Source: Breviolum minutum Mf 1.05b.01
Lineage: Eukaryota; Sar; Dinophyceae; Suessiales; Symbiodiniaceae
DNA length: 64,000 bases
Assembly (NCBI GenBank): GCA_000507305.1
Contig: DF241450.1
Coordinates: 1 to 64,000 of the forward strand
Reading direction: 5' to 3'
In this document: piece by piece, positions 15,643-27,455 of the stretch
Numbering within the stretch: position 1 is the first letter of the stretch
Layout: every line of letters starts with the position of its first letter
Notes under the pieces: model-generated
Told to the model about the DNA's origin: nothing
Seen by the model: only the letters and a program-made list of their open reading frames with translations
Database searches by the model: none
Translations under genes and position numbers: made by a program

Positions 15643-18427
15643 ATGGATGGAGAGACTCGAGAGATTCCGGTCTTCGACGTCGACTTGGACGAGGATCCGC
15701 TGCTGCGCTGGCGCTCCATCGCAGCAGCCAGGGAACTCGGTGACACCGAATCGCAGACATCAAAGATGGAAGATTTGGAGAGCCCAAAAAATCAACGCTT
15801 TTCTTTTAAAGAAAAAATCAAATCAACTAATCAACTCCATGTTTTGAAAAAATGTCTCATGCTGAGGCCTATGCCCCGATGCTTCGTCAATTGGCAGATG
15901 CTTGGAAGCCAGATGCTTTCAGACTGCGCAAGAAAGCATGAATTCTGCATTTGAAGCATCTGCCATGAAAGTCATGAACCCATAAGCAAATCCTCAACCA
16001 ATGCTCTGCCAATTGCCAGGATTTGCAGGTTGCCCTTGAGACACCGCGGTCCAAGAAGGGCAGGCGAAAGGCGACCCTGGAGCAGCGCGTGGCACGCTTT
16101 GCAGCCAAGGAGGCATTGCAGTTATTAGAGCGTCTCCAAGGCGGATTGCTGTCATTGGATTTCCGGGATCTAAAATCTCTAGCTGGAGGAAAATAAACGC
16201 TGAATATGCTGAATGGAGGAATTTGATGGAACTTTGAAAGAACCAAATACTGTACGATTTTCGGAGTGTGAGATTTAGGTGTTTTTTTTTGTATTTTCGC
16301 ACTTCTTTCGCGTTATTTCTGAGGTGCGGGTGGTTTCATGGGACAGCTGCTTGCAGAATTGCGTGGAGCAGCGGAGGCGGCGGAGGTGCCATTGCAGGTT
16401 TTGTGCTCCTTGAGTCTTCAATATGAGGCAAGATGGGCGTGGCAAATCTGCACTGCGTTTTCTTTGAGTGATCGCTCAGTGAGAACTCTGAAGGAGCATC
16501 ACGCGAATGAGGTGCTGCGTATCATACCGCCATGATTTGCTATATTCGGTATACTACTTAGTTTTTTTGGATGTGACTGCCCAAGACACTCCAGAGAGGC
16601 AGACAAGTATCAGAAAAAACGATTGAACATTTCCAGTGACTCCGTACATGGTGATGTTTTGATTTGATTCTCATATCGCATCACCGTTGATCGACTGATC
16701 ACCGATAGGCGTATTGTGCTTGCACCGCAGTGGCCGCTCGTCTTGCTGATGGCAGCGTCGCCTTGGCCCGGACGTTGGACTGGGAGTTCCCACAGCTCAA
16801 GGCGTCGGCGTCGACCCACAAATCGGTAAAAAAAACAGTGTAAGGAGAGACACCGTATAGACAATAGATTGTATTATATGGTATTGTAATGTATTGTATA
16901 GATTTGATGTCGTCACATGTATACTTATTGATTATATGGCAAACCAGAATGAACCAGAATGAAACGATAGACGTTGATGGAGAGTCAAATTCATCTTAAT
17001 TGCTAGAAATCGAAGGTTGTGTCTCACTGCTACAGGCATCTAGCGGAGACCCTTTACAAAGCCATGCTTTCAGCCGAAGCTTCAAAACATTTTCTTCCAG
17101 GCTCTGAACATCGATCTGCGTGTCTTTCGCGGGCGTCGTTTGTTGTACACGGCCACTACGTGGGCCGGATACATCGGCGTGTTGACCGCGCAGCGCCCCG
17201 GGAGCTACGCTGCCGCTGTGAACTTTCGGGAGGCCAACAGCGACGCCGGGAGCACCGCGACAGGAACAACCGAGGCGCTGCCCGTGGGCCTAGCCGTTCG
17301 GCTGGCACTGGAACGAAACGAGACCTATGGTGACTTTGTGGAGGAGATGTGACTTTGTTGTACTTTGTTGTTGCTGGGAGCAATGGAAAATAATGCTTGA
17401 AGGATTTGAAAGTTTTGGAAGCTGACTTGTTTCATGTGGATTCGTTTTGATTGAACCTTTGAGCTTTATAAGTAATTTATATATAAGCTGATTGAAGTTG
17501 TAGCGCATGATGCGGAGACCTTATGTTGTTGCCATATGAAAAGGACATTGCCTCCATTCCATCTATGGCGCCTTTCTACTGCATGGTGGTTTCAACCACG
17601 TCAGCTACGCAGATCACACGTGATTCACCACTGGGCGAGCTGCAACGTCAAGAGCTCGCAGAGGATCAGTTGCACCTTGAAGGAATGTTGGGATGTTGGG
17701 ATGTTGGGATGTGGCTCAGTGTTTTGACGTTTTCACAGCTCAACTTGAGACCTTTGGAGACATCAAATATCATCAGATAATTCTGTTTCCGAATTTCCCC
17801 ATTCCCATGGCTATATTGATGTCTTTCCTGCGAAAGGTACCTGGTGCAAGCAAACATGGACCACTGGGACGAGGACGTGGCCAACGACAGCCAGCAGTCC
17901 TTGGAACGTTGCAAGTTGGTGGAGGTGATGCTGCAGGTATCGATGACGCGTGGCTATGTAGCTTAGATTAGCTTAGCAGAAGTCTCGTGTTGATTTCTCG
18001 AAGTCAAAGTTGTGCACCTTTAAGATGCTTTAAGCCATTTAGCAGCTATAGCCAGCTATGGCAGCCAGCTTTCACTTTCCTTTCAAAGGAACGGAGCGCT
18101 GAGGTAGATGAATCTGAGCTGTGGTCGATCCTATGGAAGCATCCCATCTACGAAAAGGGCATCACACTCTACAGCACGATCATGAACCCATCTCAAAGTC
18201 GGCAGCCCAGAAACCCTTCCAATCTGACATTATCACAAAGTGAGCGATATGCAAGAAGGTACTTTTTCCATCTCTTTCGTGCTTGAAGGGGGCACTTCTG
18301 TTGTCACTTTCATCGTGATTTTCGCACCTTTTATCTGGAGCATGTCCAAGGCACCTTCAAGTCCTTGTCGGATCCACCAGAAAGTCTGGAGGATCCAAAA
18401 CGTGGGCGTAAGAAGAGCCGAAAGTGA
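15643..18427 (+). CDS. acid ceramidase / NAAA-like amidase, about ten exons
   Basis: Exon translations follow the acid ceramidase/N-acylethanolamine acid amidase family (Ntn hydrolases cleaving N-acyl lipid amides) in order. About 15643-15784 is VFDVDLDEDPLLRW, like the beta-domain 'DLxxPPxxRW'. About 15852-15937 is AEAYAPMLRQLADAWKPD. 16020 to about 16190 is a basic helix. About 16338-16455 is ELRGAAEAAEVPLQ, then SLQYE and the ICTA segment with the candidate nucleophile Cys codon at 16449. About 16727-16826 is ADGSVALARTLDWEFP. 17101-17347 is LLYTATTWAGYIGVLTAQRP. About 17530-17675 is PFYCMVVSTTSATQITRDSP. 17837-17936 is YLVQANMDHWDEDVAND. About 18089-18210 is YEKGITLYSTIMNPS. About 18327-18427 is the basic C-terminus. 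No signal peptide is visible; an upstream first exon may be missing. Boundaries are approximate. Confidence 0.82.
17683..17712. repeat. short tandem repeat GGATGTTG
   Basis: Three to four head-to-tail copies of an 8-base unit, just after an amidase exon. Confidence 0.85.
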
Positions 18428-19997
18428 CGACTGCTTTGTGCCGACAAAAAAGGGAAGCCGACAACAAATGCTTCAAAGCTAAAAGAGCAAAAAATATGCA
18501 ACCAATTTGGCAACCACGAACTTATAGACATAGGTTTCTAGTGAATTGCAAGGAGGTGTTTTCCGATTTTGGCTGGTTTGCTCAGGGGCTTTGATGGCTA
18601 CAAAGCGGTGTGTGCGAATGTGAATAAATGCATGGCGCTAGGAAGCCCAGTGTCGGAGCTGAGATGTTTCTCATGAGGACGTCAGCAATTACAATTTCAT
18701 GCAAATAAAAGCAGACGAAAACAGGCTTGTGCACATTGGCTGAATTGTCTGACAAATCTCACACACTTTATTGATGATTGACAGACCTAAGTGCACCCCT
18801 TCGTCCTGGCACCGATGATCCACGTCTAAGGCTTTGTGATGCTACGAAGGGCTGCACCACAGTCATGTTTGAGGCATTTCTGGGCTTTGCAACCTGGTGT
18901 CGTGGCCAGGCTTTGCCGTAGAGATGTCACAGGTGCTGGGCCCCGTGATCTTTTTTTCCCGCCTCTTTTAAAACTCATTGGTCAAATTGGTCATCTGTGA
19001 ATTTGATGGCTCCACTCTCGAAACTGTGCATTTGGGAACTCGGGAGACAGGTGGTCAAGAGATGCGTGCTCAAAGGAACACATTGTCCGGATGCCCATGC
19101 CTGCTGCGTGGCAAGGATTTCTTGGGTGGATTCTGAGCAATCTTCACCACCGAGTACCATTTCATATCATTCATAATGTTGAATGTAATCACCTTTTGGA
19201 GTACATCTTCCTGAATATGATCTTAGTTTTTGTTGAGCCATTTTGCCTAACATATGCCCAGCACCTTCCCTGACCCCTTTCATCGATTCGTCCATCTGTT
19301 CATAGTTGGATCAAGGCCTATTACACGAGAATTGGCAAGGCTCCGAGGACACCAATCTTTTAGCCAGAAACCTCGGATGTAGAAGCAGCAAGCGCAAATT
19401 CTGAATCATCCTGGCTGGTTGGTTTTACTGGCTGAAGCTTTGATCCAATGGCAATTATTGTGCTTAGGTAGTTGGACGTCTTCAAGATCAGGCTACTGAG
19501 ACTTTAGAGAGTGTCAGCAGCCCCAGATGAGATCAGATGGTCTAGATCAAATCAAAATGGAAACGAAAGCAAGAATCAAAAATACACAGGTGCCTCCTCT
19601 ATTTAGTAGCGCGCACTTGGGTTGGCAGTTAGCACCCGTCACGCTGCGCAAGTTCACTGAAAACACGCAATGCGAATTGAACATTCTACTAGCCAATGGG
19701 AATGTACTGGAGGACATCGGCAAAGCGTAGATGTGGAAAATTGTGGCAAACACCCCCTCGATCAGTCACTGTGGCTTGATAGAGTAGCTTGGAGCCAGGA
19801 TTGGTCGATGTAACGGTACTTAAGAGGACGGCTCTGCCATAATACCAATTGATCATCCTGAATCCTCATTACCGTCCTCATTACCATTGTCCTCGTCCTC
19901 GTCGTCCTCCTCCTTCCCGTCATCGTCATCGTCATCGTCCTCCTCCTCCTCCTCCTCCTCATCACCATCATGATGATGATCATCATCATCATCATCG

Positions 19998-20032
<35 letters not shown>

Positions 20033-20520
20033 GTCGTCATCGCATGGTATTAGTGCTTGCCCAAAAGGAAGACGACCGTAACCTCTGTTGTGTCTCCAAG
20101 TACCCTCCGTATACCTTTGGTTACAGCAACCCTTTTCAAACAAGGGAGACCGCCTGGAACGTCCAGAAACCTCTGTCGTGATGAAGCTGGGATTGGACTG
20201 ATTAAAGCTCACTGAGGCCCGCGTGTCACATTGTGACAAGAGTGTCACATCACGCTGCAGCTGGGGCAGCAATCAGATGGGTATAGTGTGGGCCAAAATC
20301 ATAGAACATATTTTGCAAAAAAACTTTTACTATAATTCTCAGCACAGCACATGTACTTTCACATGGCCATGTGCTTTCCTGCCCCAGTGTCCGCTTTCGG
20401 GGCGTTCCCCAAAAAAGTTATGTACAACTTGCTTCCAAGACTCGGGCTTTGCAAATGGAACAAGGGGCGTTTAGGGATACATTTTAGAGGTGAGTGGGTA
20501 CATTTGTTTGACATTCGATT
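18428..20520. other. no supported gene; contains microsatellites
   Basis: Nothing convincing by translation in 18428-19880. The only clear structure is the trinucleotide tract at 19888-20042. Probably intergenic or intronic. Confidence 0.45.
19888..20042. repeat. compound trinucleotide microsatellite
   Basis: Interrupted runs of TCC/TCG/CAT units that pass into (CAT)n/(ATG)n with a switch of strand near 19968 (ATCATGATGATGATC). It reads as poly-His, poly-Asp or poly-Met depending on frame, so ORFs over it are not evidence of genes. Confidence 0.9.
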
Positions 20521-20628
20521 CTAGGTCCAGCAGAATGGAACTACTACGGAAACCCAGGTGGCTACCACTGTGACTTGGAGTTATTCAATCTGCCAGAGAG
20601 CTGGTCAATTTGTTGCAAACGACCAACG
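20521..20628 (+). CDS. isolated exon of unknown protein
   Basis: The frame reads AEWNYYGNPGGYHCDLELFN and then a Cys-Cys pair, ending at CCAAC before a GTGAGT donor. The aromatic and Cys-rich composition looks coding. It could be an early exon of the repeat-protein gene downstream or belong to another gene. No family is assigned. Confidence 0.4.
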
Positions 20629-21293
20629 TGAGTAGCTGAGGTCTTCAAAAGCTGCACTACCAGAGCTCAGAGAGTGCCTATCGCAGGCGCCGTTGGTTTG
20701 TCGTGAATGTGCTTCACAGCTGTGTTTGGGTTCTGGCGAGTCAAGACACGAGCTCGGTTCTGGATTTTATTCACCTGACAGTTCGAATGGAGCCTGCCGA
20801 CCGGTCAGTGCGGGACCTTTTCCCTACGACGATTGCAGCGCTGGGTGCTTAGCGATAGTTACAGTCTATGTATAAGGATGTATAGTTCCAGTTTTGTCCT
20901 GATTTGTTGTGACACAAAGATGCCAGATTTTTCTGGTGTCTCATCATTTGAGAATTTCATGTGATTGTAGCAATCCATCTGAAGACTTCTGACTGTAGCT
21001 AGGAGCAATGTCGAAACTTGGCTGCACATTTGGCTGGGAGTATCTTTGAGTTTCGTCGTGAAAATAAGCAAGAAAGGTAGAGCGGCATCACTTCACACTT
21101 CCGCTGAAAGGCATCAGTGGGCTTGGCCATCGTCATAAAGATCATCATTCTGGTCTAGAGGCAAGAGACCTTGTGCTGGATAACATTGGATAACCATGAA
21201 ATCATAGCATGCCAATCTCCATAAAATCCAAAATCCTGCCATGAATCTCCATAGGTTTCTGTGAATTTCCTTAAGTCTCAGTTGGGAGGTGTT

Positions 21294-21400
21294 GTTGGAT
21301 GCTTCGAATGTGGTCACAAAGGCGGCCACGGCCTCTGCGAAGGCAGACCTTTCAATCCACTAAAGGGACCATGGTTCATTGCACCTTTCTGATTTCGCAG
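21294..21400 (+). CDS. possible exon, Cys/His-rich
   Basis: The frame gives CFECGHKGGHGLCEGRPFNP followed by KGPWFIAPF. The last segment resembles the 'G-x-Y-F-V-P' core of the repeats encoded from 22.2 kb onward, so this may be their first unit. The Cys/His spacing does not fit the standard retroviral zinc knuckle. Confidence 0.35.
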
Positions 21401-22199
21401 AAATTTCGAAGTTTCAGGTTATTATATATACTGTATATGTTATTATTGTTGCTATGCTGCTATACGATCAATCTCGTTAATCGCAGTTGATGGTTCATGG
21501 TATTCATGGTTGATGAGCACGTTGATTTGTTCAGCCAGACAGTAGTGGAGTGGCTTCCAGGCCCGTTTGGAAAGCGTGACTTCATTGATGCACTTCGGCA
21601 TGATGAACCTCCCTGGTGATGACTCCGGCCTTAGCTACCTGGCGTTGTTCACTTTCGATGCTCTGAAAGTAAGATCACAAATGTGACAGTTGCACGATGT
21701 TCGGTGTGAGGTCTTAGGTTTGAGAGATTTGCCGGTAAAAAGAAGAAAATGTATTTGGTGGCTAGAGGCTGTTTGGCATACTATCGTTCACGTCTCTGCC
21801 CATCAAATGCACTGCTAGGCTACAAATACAGCGGCATCTTGTTGGGGGCCTTGGAGCGTCGAAGACGAATCCATTTGCAAGTTAAGATAGGGTTAGGGCA
21901 CCAGGCCTACTTTAGCTTATGCACATGCGAAGGATTCTCTGAGTCGTGGAAGTGTATGAACTTAGACTTGGAAGTATGACATGCGATTGTTGTAGTTGCA
22001 TGTGGAACGAGCTCTTGCGATTGAAGGGAAAAGAGCGGCGAGAAAGATCTACAGCAGATAGTAAAGTACTCGTGCATCACAGTATAACTGCCGTACATGG
22101 CACCTCTCCTCTCTCATCATCTTATCAAGATTTATGAAATGCAAGAGTGCTTTATAGTCGTGCGAAAAAATCAATGTTTTGTAGGGTGTTTGTGCAGAA

Positions 22200-24575
22200 C
22201 TGTTTGGAAGTGTACGGGGACCAATGGTGGGCCTCCAACCATGGCAGGAATGGGCCTCATTGCACCCTCTACTTGGTGCCCTCCAATGCGGACAACATCG
22301 GTGTTTTTGAGACCTCGAGTTGGTACATTTGGCTGCAGTCAGCTGTGTCTGTTGCGGAGGGACGTGTGTGCCTTTACAAGATTCGATGTTTACTTCCATA
22401 ACTTCCACAATTCACACATTTACTGCATATCATCGGCTTGTCGGACATACCTGCAATATTCTGAAATATATTGTGCATCAATTTTCAAAACATTTTTCTC
22501 AATTTTCAAGATCTTATTGCGATCACCCTAGGAGCTTTCGCTATGTGGACATTTCCTCTTTCTCTCGTGGCCAGTTCAAATACTCTGCAGGGGCAGCTTG
22601 GATGTTAGAGGCCGTAGTGCCGATAATTGCTGTCTAGGGCCTATGGACTTACAGTCTTGAGTCTCCGCAGTACAAATTGCATATCCAGAATGTACACGCT
22701 GTACACCAATCCGCAGTAATCCTGCACTTTTGATATACCGTGATGTGTTGCCTCGTATATGCTGGAGAACATTGTCGTTTTGCCACTCGAATCAAGTGAT
22801 GAGGTGATCTATGAGGAGGTGGCCTACTTCACGCCCTATGGTGCTGACCACGTGGGGGTCTTCGACCTCAAGACTGAGCGCTTTGGAGCCTTTGACACGG
22901 ACAGCGGAGCATGTGTTTGGCAGAAATCGACTTAAGAAATGGAGAAATCATAAGAAATCGAGAAATCCGATTCCAGGAATTCCAGATTCAGAATCATCAC
23001 GGAGGTGCATCACACTGTCCTCCCGTGTCCTCCCGTGTCATCATGTGCTCCATGAAGACCAAGCTTAAGAGCTCGAGTTTTTTTCTAAGGACGCTTGGGC
23101 ATCTCTGCAGGATCCATGGACTGCAAGTATAGCGGTGCGATTCAGCACGGCTCGATAGCCTACTTCGTTCCTAGCAGCGCTGACCACATTGGTGTTCACG
23201 AGATGGCCACGCAACGCTTCCGGACCATCGCCATAGAACACAAGGGAGAAGTTAAGTGGAAATATCGTGGCGGAGTGTCTTGAATGCAGATGTAGCCTAG
23301 CTTCATGCGAGCATCATGACACCATTCACGATTTCTTGGGCCGAATTGCTATCATACGGATAACCCTAAAAACCCTGTAAACCTATTACAATTGATCACC
23401 ACCAAAAGGTCAGCAACCTTTTGCTAAAGAAAGTTGATCAAGTTAGTTGATACCTCCTCAGTGGTGTCAAGAGATGAGACACGATTCACACTTCTCCATT
23501 CACAGCCAAGGTGTTGCATGATGGAAAGTGCTATTTCGTACCTTGGACCATGCTTTTATGGGTTATGAGTAGTTATGAGGTCATGTGGTTATGGCATAAA
23601 CATCGGTGAGACATGCACCAACAAAAGGTGTGGAGAGGTGGTTCCAGGATGGTCATTTTAGCGAACGCATCGAATCTCGTGATTCTCGAATTCTCGTCGT
23701 CGTCACCGAGGCTCCGTACAATGCTGACAACATCGGCGTGCTGGACATTGCCACGGAGCGCTTCGAAACCATCGACATCTCTCATACCACCACGGCAGAT
23801 ATGAAGTGTCTAGGAACTAAAAAAGACTAAAAGACCCCACGAGAACGGAGAACGCTCAGAATGACTGCACTCCAAATTGGGCTAATACTTAGGTTTTCTT
23901 TACACTCAAGGGACCCAGTGAGTTCTGATTTGAAGTAATTCCCGGTTGTTTCACTTCAAACTCTGAGGTTCACAGATGCCTTCGCGCAGAATGATGTGGT
24001 CTTCTTTGTGCCTTTCAATGCCAATGCCGTAGGTGCCCTCCACAAGGGCCTTTACTTCGAACTGGTACAAATTCCAAACCTTGCAGCAGAGAGCTACAAG
24101 TTTTGGGGTGCTATCCAGGTTCGGGCAGAGAATTGTGGAAAAGGGATGAAATGGTTGCATGCTTTTCATCGCTGAGAAAAACACATTGATGCACTTGGAT
24201 GCACTGGATGCACCTGATCCACTCCACGCCTTTCCTAATCAAACATGTGTGAGCATGTGCTGAGAATGTTCCCGTCATGTGGAGGTGGGCGCTCTCACAT
24301 ACTTCGTGCCAGACGAAGCGGATGCAGTAGGAGTGTTCGAGGCCTCCACTAGGGAGTACGCACAGGTGGATGCTTGAACGCATTATTTGAATGCATGAAG
24401 ATGCGGTTTTTCCTCCATGCGGAAAAGGTATGAAAAGATACATTAAGCGCACTAAGGGTCCTAGCTCCAACGCGGCATCAAGTCATTTGCCCTTGCCGAG
24501 GATATTCGCAGCAAGATCTCCATGGATTTCAAGTTTCTTGGCCACCTGGCAACTTTTGCAGAATATTCAAGGTTT
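22200..24575 (+). CDS. multi-exon gene for 'YFVPxxADxIGVxD' repeats
   Basis: At least six units of one protein repeat lie in order on +, each carried by one or two short exons: LYLVPSNADNIGVFETSS (about 22200-22318) continued by SFRYVDISSFSRGQFKYSAG (about 22531-22597); VAYFTPYGADHVGVFDLKTE (about 22765-22900); YSGAIQHGSIAYFVPSSADH (23109-23275); VLHDGKCYFVP (23511-23545) joined to YNADNIGVLDIATERFETID (about 23698-23810); VVFFVPFNANAVGALHKG (about 23973-24118); LTYFVPDEADAVGVFEASTR (about 24279-24367). A further exon near 24488-24575 is FKFLGHLATFAEYS. Introns repeatedly fall after the 'GAIQ/GG' position. The pattern resembles beta-propeller blades, but I cannot name the family. The start and end of the gene are not defined. 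Confidence 0.7.
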
Positions 24576-25106
24576 GGAGTGTCCTGAGGTTTGCGTCTGG
24601 CACCTTTTTCAATGGAATCCTTTACTTTTCACCGAGGAGTCAACCAATTTGCCAGTGCATCTTGTGGATTCTTGTTGCATTTGACGGTGCCATGTTTCCT
24701 CACCTTTCCCATGAGCAACTCCGAAAGTCCTCCACACCTGTTGGATGTCTCCGAAGTTCGTGCCATGTTGATGTCAACACTGCTTTCAGCTTTCACTCCA
24801 GGAACGCTCGAAGCATCGGGATGTTGCAGGTGCGGACTCGACTGAGATGCATTGCAATGCATGCGATGCTTGGATTTCGACCTTGGCTTTCACGGATTGT
24901 CAGTCTTAAGGCTCGAGGACTTCAAAAGTCTTTTCGAGTCAAACTGTTCAGGTTATTATGCCGCATGCTTTACACATGTTTGATTTCATTCTATTTTCAA
25001 AACTTTTGTGACTTGGTTTCAATGATTTTCAATGTACTTCTTGTATCTTTTTGTCCTTGTTTCAGTTTCACAGATTGCATCCTGCGGTGCTTGGAAATAT
25101 CGCAAC
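24576..25106. other. intergenic or terminal exon region
   Basis: A segment near 24630-24690 translates as FASGTFFNGILYFSP, possibly one more repeat of the preceding gene, but its frame then degrades. From about 24930 the sequence is T-rich and ends in TTGTTTCAG at 25064, which looks like an intron 3' end or a trans-splice acceptor for the next gene. Confidence 0.4.
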
Positions 25107-27455
25107 ATGGCCCGCCGCCCGTCGCTGTCCAGCTACGACCTTTCCATGGGATGTCGCTTGGTCCTCCCGGAGGATGCAGCTGAATTGCGACAGCCCAAGG
25201 CCAGCGATGTCCTCGAGTCACTCGAGCCCGAAGACGAGTCCGAGGCGGATCAAGCGGATCGTACCTGTTGCATTTGTTTGGATTCAGATGCTGCTACTCA
25301 GCTGCCCTGTGGACACAAGTATCATGCAGCTTGTTTGGAAAGCTGGTTTGAACAAAGGCCATCGTGTCCAACATGTGGTCAATTTTATGGAGATCGGATG
25401 GGATCCATGCCTGATGGTTCCATGTCTTGGAGTTGGCGAAGAGTATCCTTGGCAGGACATACATGTTCCACCATCGTCTTGCATTTTAACTTTCCTGGTG
25501 GAAGTCGTGATGGCCAACCATTTGATGGACGTTCACAACATGCATACTTGCCCGACAATGAAGAGGGGAAGAAACTGCTAGCAATGTTTCAGTTGGCCTT
25601 CCGTCGCAAGGTTCTCTTCAGTCTAACCCAGTCATTGACTACTGGACGTTGGCAACCTACCTTTGCAATTCATTTGAAGACCTCCATGTCAGGAGGACCT
25701 GCAATGCACGGCTATCCTGATGAGCAATATTTTGACTCTGCAGTGGAAGAATTACGTGTGGCAGGGATCGACTTGGATTCAGCAATGCCTGTGGCCATTT
25801 GCTTACACCGTGGCTCTTCGCAGATGCTTAAGTTACGTTGTGCTACATGCCTCGGATTGTGTTTCGTGAACTTAGTGACTCGGACTCTGCCCTTAGCCAC
25901 GATCGTCGTGTTGAGTTTATCCAATGATGGTCGGATGACCTTATATGCAGTAGTGGCTTTGGCCTTGGCCATCGTGCTCCCACCCAGGGCTCCGACTTTG
26001 ATTCTGCTGTGTTGGCTCGTGTTGCTTGCAGCTCAATTGGCTCGTCTTTCTGAGACGCATTGGATTACAGTTCTGAGTTTCGTTCTGATGTTGCTGGCAG
26101 CTCTATTCTCCATAGGCCATTTATGTACATGGACACGTCCTCGTTTTACTCGTTTCCGGAGTCTGTGCATGCGAGTCTTTCAGAGGTCTGAGGCAAAGTT
26201 ATTTGTGTTGATGTTGTCATTGATCATCTCTGGCACTTGGCGCATCAATGGCTATTGTCTTACTGTCTTCATTCTGGCTTGTTTGGCCTTCCTGTTTGCG
26301 TGCTGCAAACGCTGTGTTGCTCTCCTCCTTCGACGGATCTATGGCACTCGCACCTCTCCCAGCCTCGCTGAGCCGCTGCTCAGTGACATGCAGCAGGTCT
26401 TGGACGCCGGGGACCAGCTGCCGCCAGTGCCACCGCCACTCCAACCGGACCTCGGCCATCCTGGACTCGGACGTCCTCCACGTCCTCTCGAAGAGGAGGA
26501 CTGGGCCGCTTATGCTTCAACCCCATCATTACAAGGTCGTACAAATATGAAGAGAATCCATAACATATTTCTCACATCTCTACCACAATCTGCCAGGATC
26601 AAAGCCAGTAGTGTAGTTCACGAAATGCTGGCAAATGAAAAACGTTTCGAAGGATTTGTTCCATTTTACCATCTCTATGCAGTTTCCGGCCTTTTGTACG
26701 AGCTGCAAACCGTCCTGGCGGTGGAGTTCTTGGAATATCCGATCACGGGTCCTCCAGTGATGCGCCTCTCTCGCCGTCCCTTCATTGAGCTCAGGTCCCT
26801 CTCTGCTCTGCTCGCCATGCGTCAGCGCAACATCAGTGATCGCGCCAGTGAATATCGCTCCTTGGCTGTGTCAGCCTTCTCCTCGTGCTTTGCAAGTGGA
26901 GGATATGCCAAGAGTATTCAGCAGTATATGTGGGAAGGTTTTCCTAGTGGCACCGCCAATTATGTCAACAAGTTGATTGAAGACTTGCTCTCAACTGCTG
27001 GCATTGCCACTGAGCCTGATTTGCTCTCCACGCTAAAATCCCGTATCAACAACATTGGCAAGGAATATGGCCTTACAAAATCTCCTCCAGGTCAAATCCT
27101 GCAGATTTTTGTTCACAAATCCGTGGTGGATGCCTTTGCTTATGGAGCCCAGCCTTTAGGAGCCCTTGCTCCACGTGGCATTCCAGTGACACAGTGGTTA
27201 CAACAACAATGTCCTTTGGAGGGCCAAGTGCGGCTGGTACCGCATCCTGACCTCTTCCTGGACTATGATTCGGGCAGGCGAGAGCGAGGCCTCGTGCAGA
27301 TCTTTGATTCTTGTCCCTCGCGTGACATCGACAAGCTGGCTCTCCGCCGTGAATTGCAGGCAGTGTTGAGGCCTTTTCTGAATCCAGTTAGATCCAGGCA
27401 GCTCTTGGGCTATTCGCCAGACCCTGAACTCGCAGCTTCGGATGAGGTCGTTTGA
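25107..27455 (+). CDS. RING-H2 + Deltex C-terminal domain multipass membrane protein
   Basis: An uninterrupted 782-residue protein, a likely E3 ubiquitin ligase. The RING-H2 uses Cys54, Cys57, Cys68, His70, His73, Cys76, Cys87 and Cys90. Residues about 93-222 match the Deltex C-terminal domain, with PDGSMSWSW, GTIV-like CSTIVLHF, YLPDNEEGKK, TTGR, KTS and HGYPDEQYF. Residues about 240-430 hold six or seven hydrophobic segments, so the ligase would be anchored in a membrane. A Pro-rich linker (about 440-470) precedes a 300-residue C-terminal domain that I do not recognise. The start is placed at MARRPSLSSY. An earlier in-frame ATG (25032) lies in T-rich sequence before a CAG acceptor and is probably not coding. 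The lack of introns contrasts with the neighbours. Confidence 0.9.
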   Translation: MARRPSLSSYDLSMGCRLVLPEDAAELRQPKASDVLESLEPEDESEADQADRTCCICLDSDAATQLPCGHKYHAACLESWFEQRPSCPTCGQFYGDRMGSMPDGSMSWSWRRVSLAGHTCSTIVLHFNFPGGSRDGQPFDGRSQHAYLPDNEEGKKLLAMFQLAFRRKVLFSLTQSLTTGRWQPTFAIHLKTSMSGGPAMHGYPDEQYFDSAVEELRVAGIDLDSAMPVAICLHRGSSQMLKLRCATCLGLCFVNLVTRTLPLATIVVLSLSNDGRMTLYAVVALALAIVLPPRAPTLILLCWLVLLAAQLARLSETHWITVLSFVLMLLAALFSIGHLCTWTRPRFTRFRSLCMRVFQRSEAKLFVLMLSLIISGTWRINGYCLTVFILACLAFLFACCKRCVALLLRRIYGTRTSPSLAEPLLSDMQQVLDAGDQLPPVPPPLQPDLGHPGLGRPPRPLEEEDWAAYASTPSLQGRTNMKRIHNIFLTSLPQSARIKASSVVHEMLANEKRFEGFVPFYHLYAVSGLLYELQTVLAVEFLEYPITGPPVMRLSRRPFIELRSLSALLAMRQRNISDRASEYRSLAVSAFSSCFASGGYAKSIQQYMWEGFPSGTANYVNKLIEDLLSTAGIATEPDLLSTLKSRINNIGKEYGLTKSPPGQILQIFVHKSVVDAFAYGAQPLGALAPRGIPVTQWLQQQCPLEGQVRLVPHPDLFLDYDSGRRERGLVQIFDSCPSRDIDKLALRRELQAVLRPFLNPVRSRQLLGYSPDPELAASDEVV

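Noticed and set aside
19853..20272. poly-Asp/poly-His ORFs over the trinucleotide tract
   Set aside because: They are open only because of the microsatellite; flanking codons show no coding pattern.
25032..25106. N-terminal extension of the Deltex-domain protein as a signal peptide
   Set aside because: T-rich sequence ending in TTGTTTCAG looks like an intron or trans-splice acceptor; ATG at 25107 is preferred.
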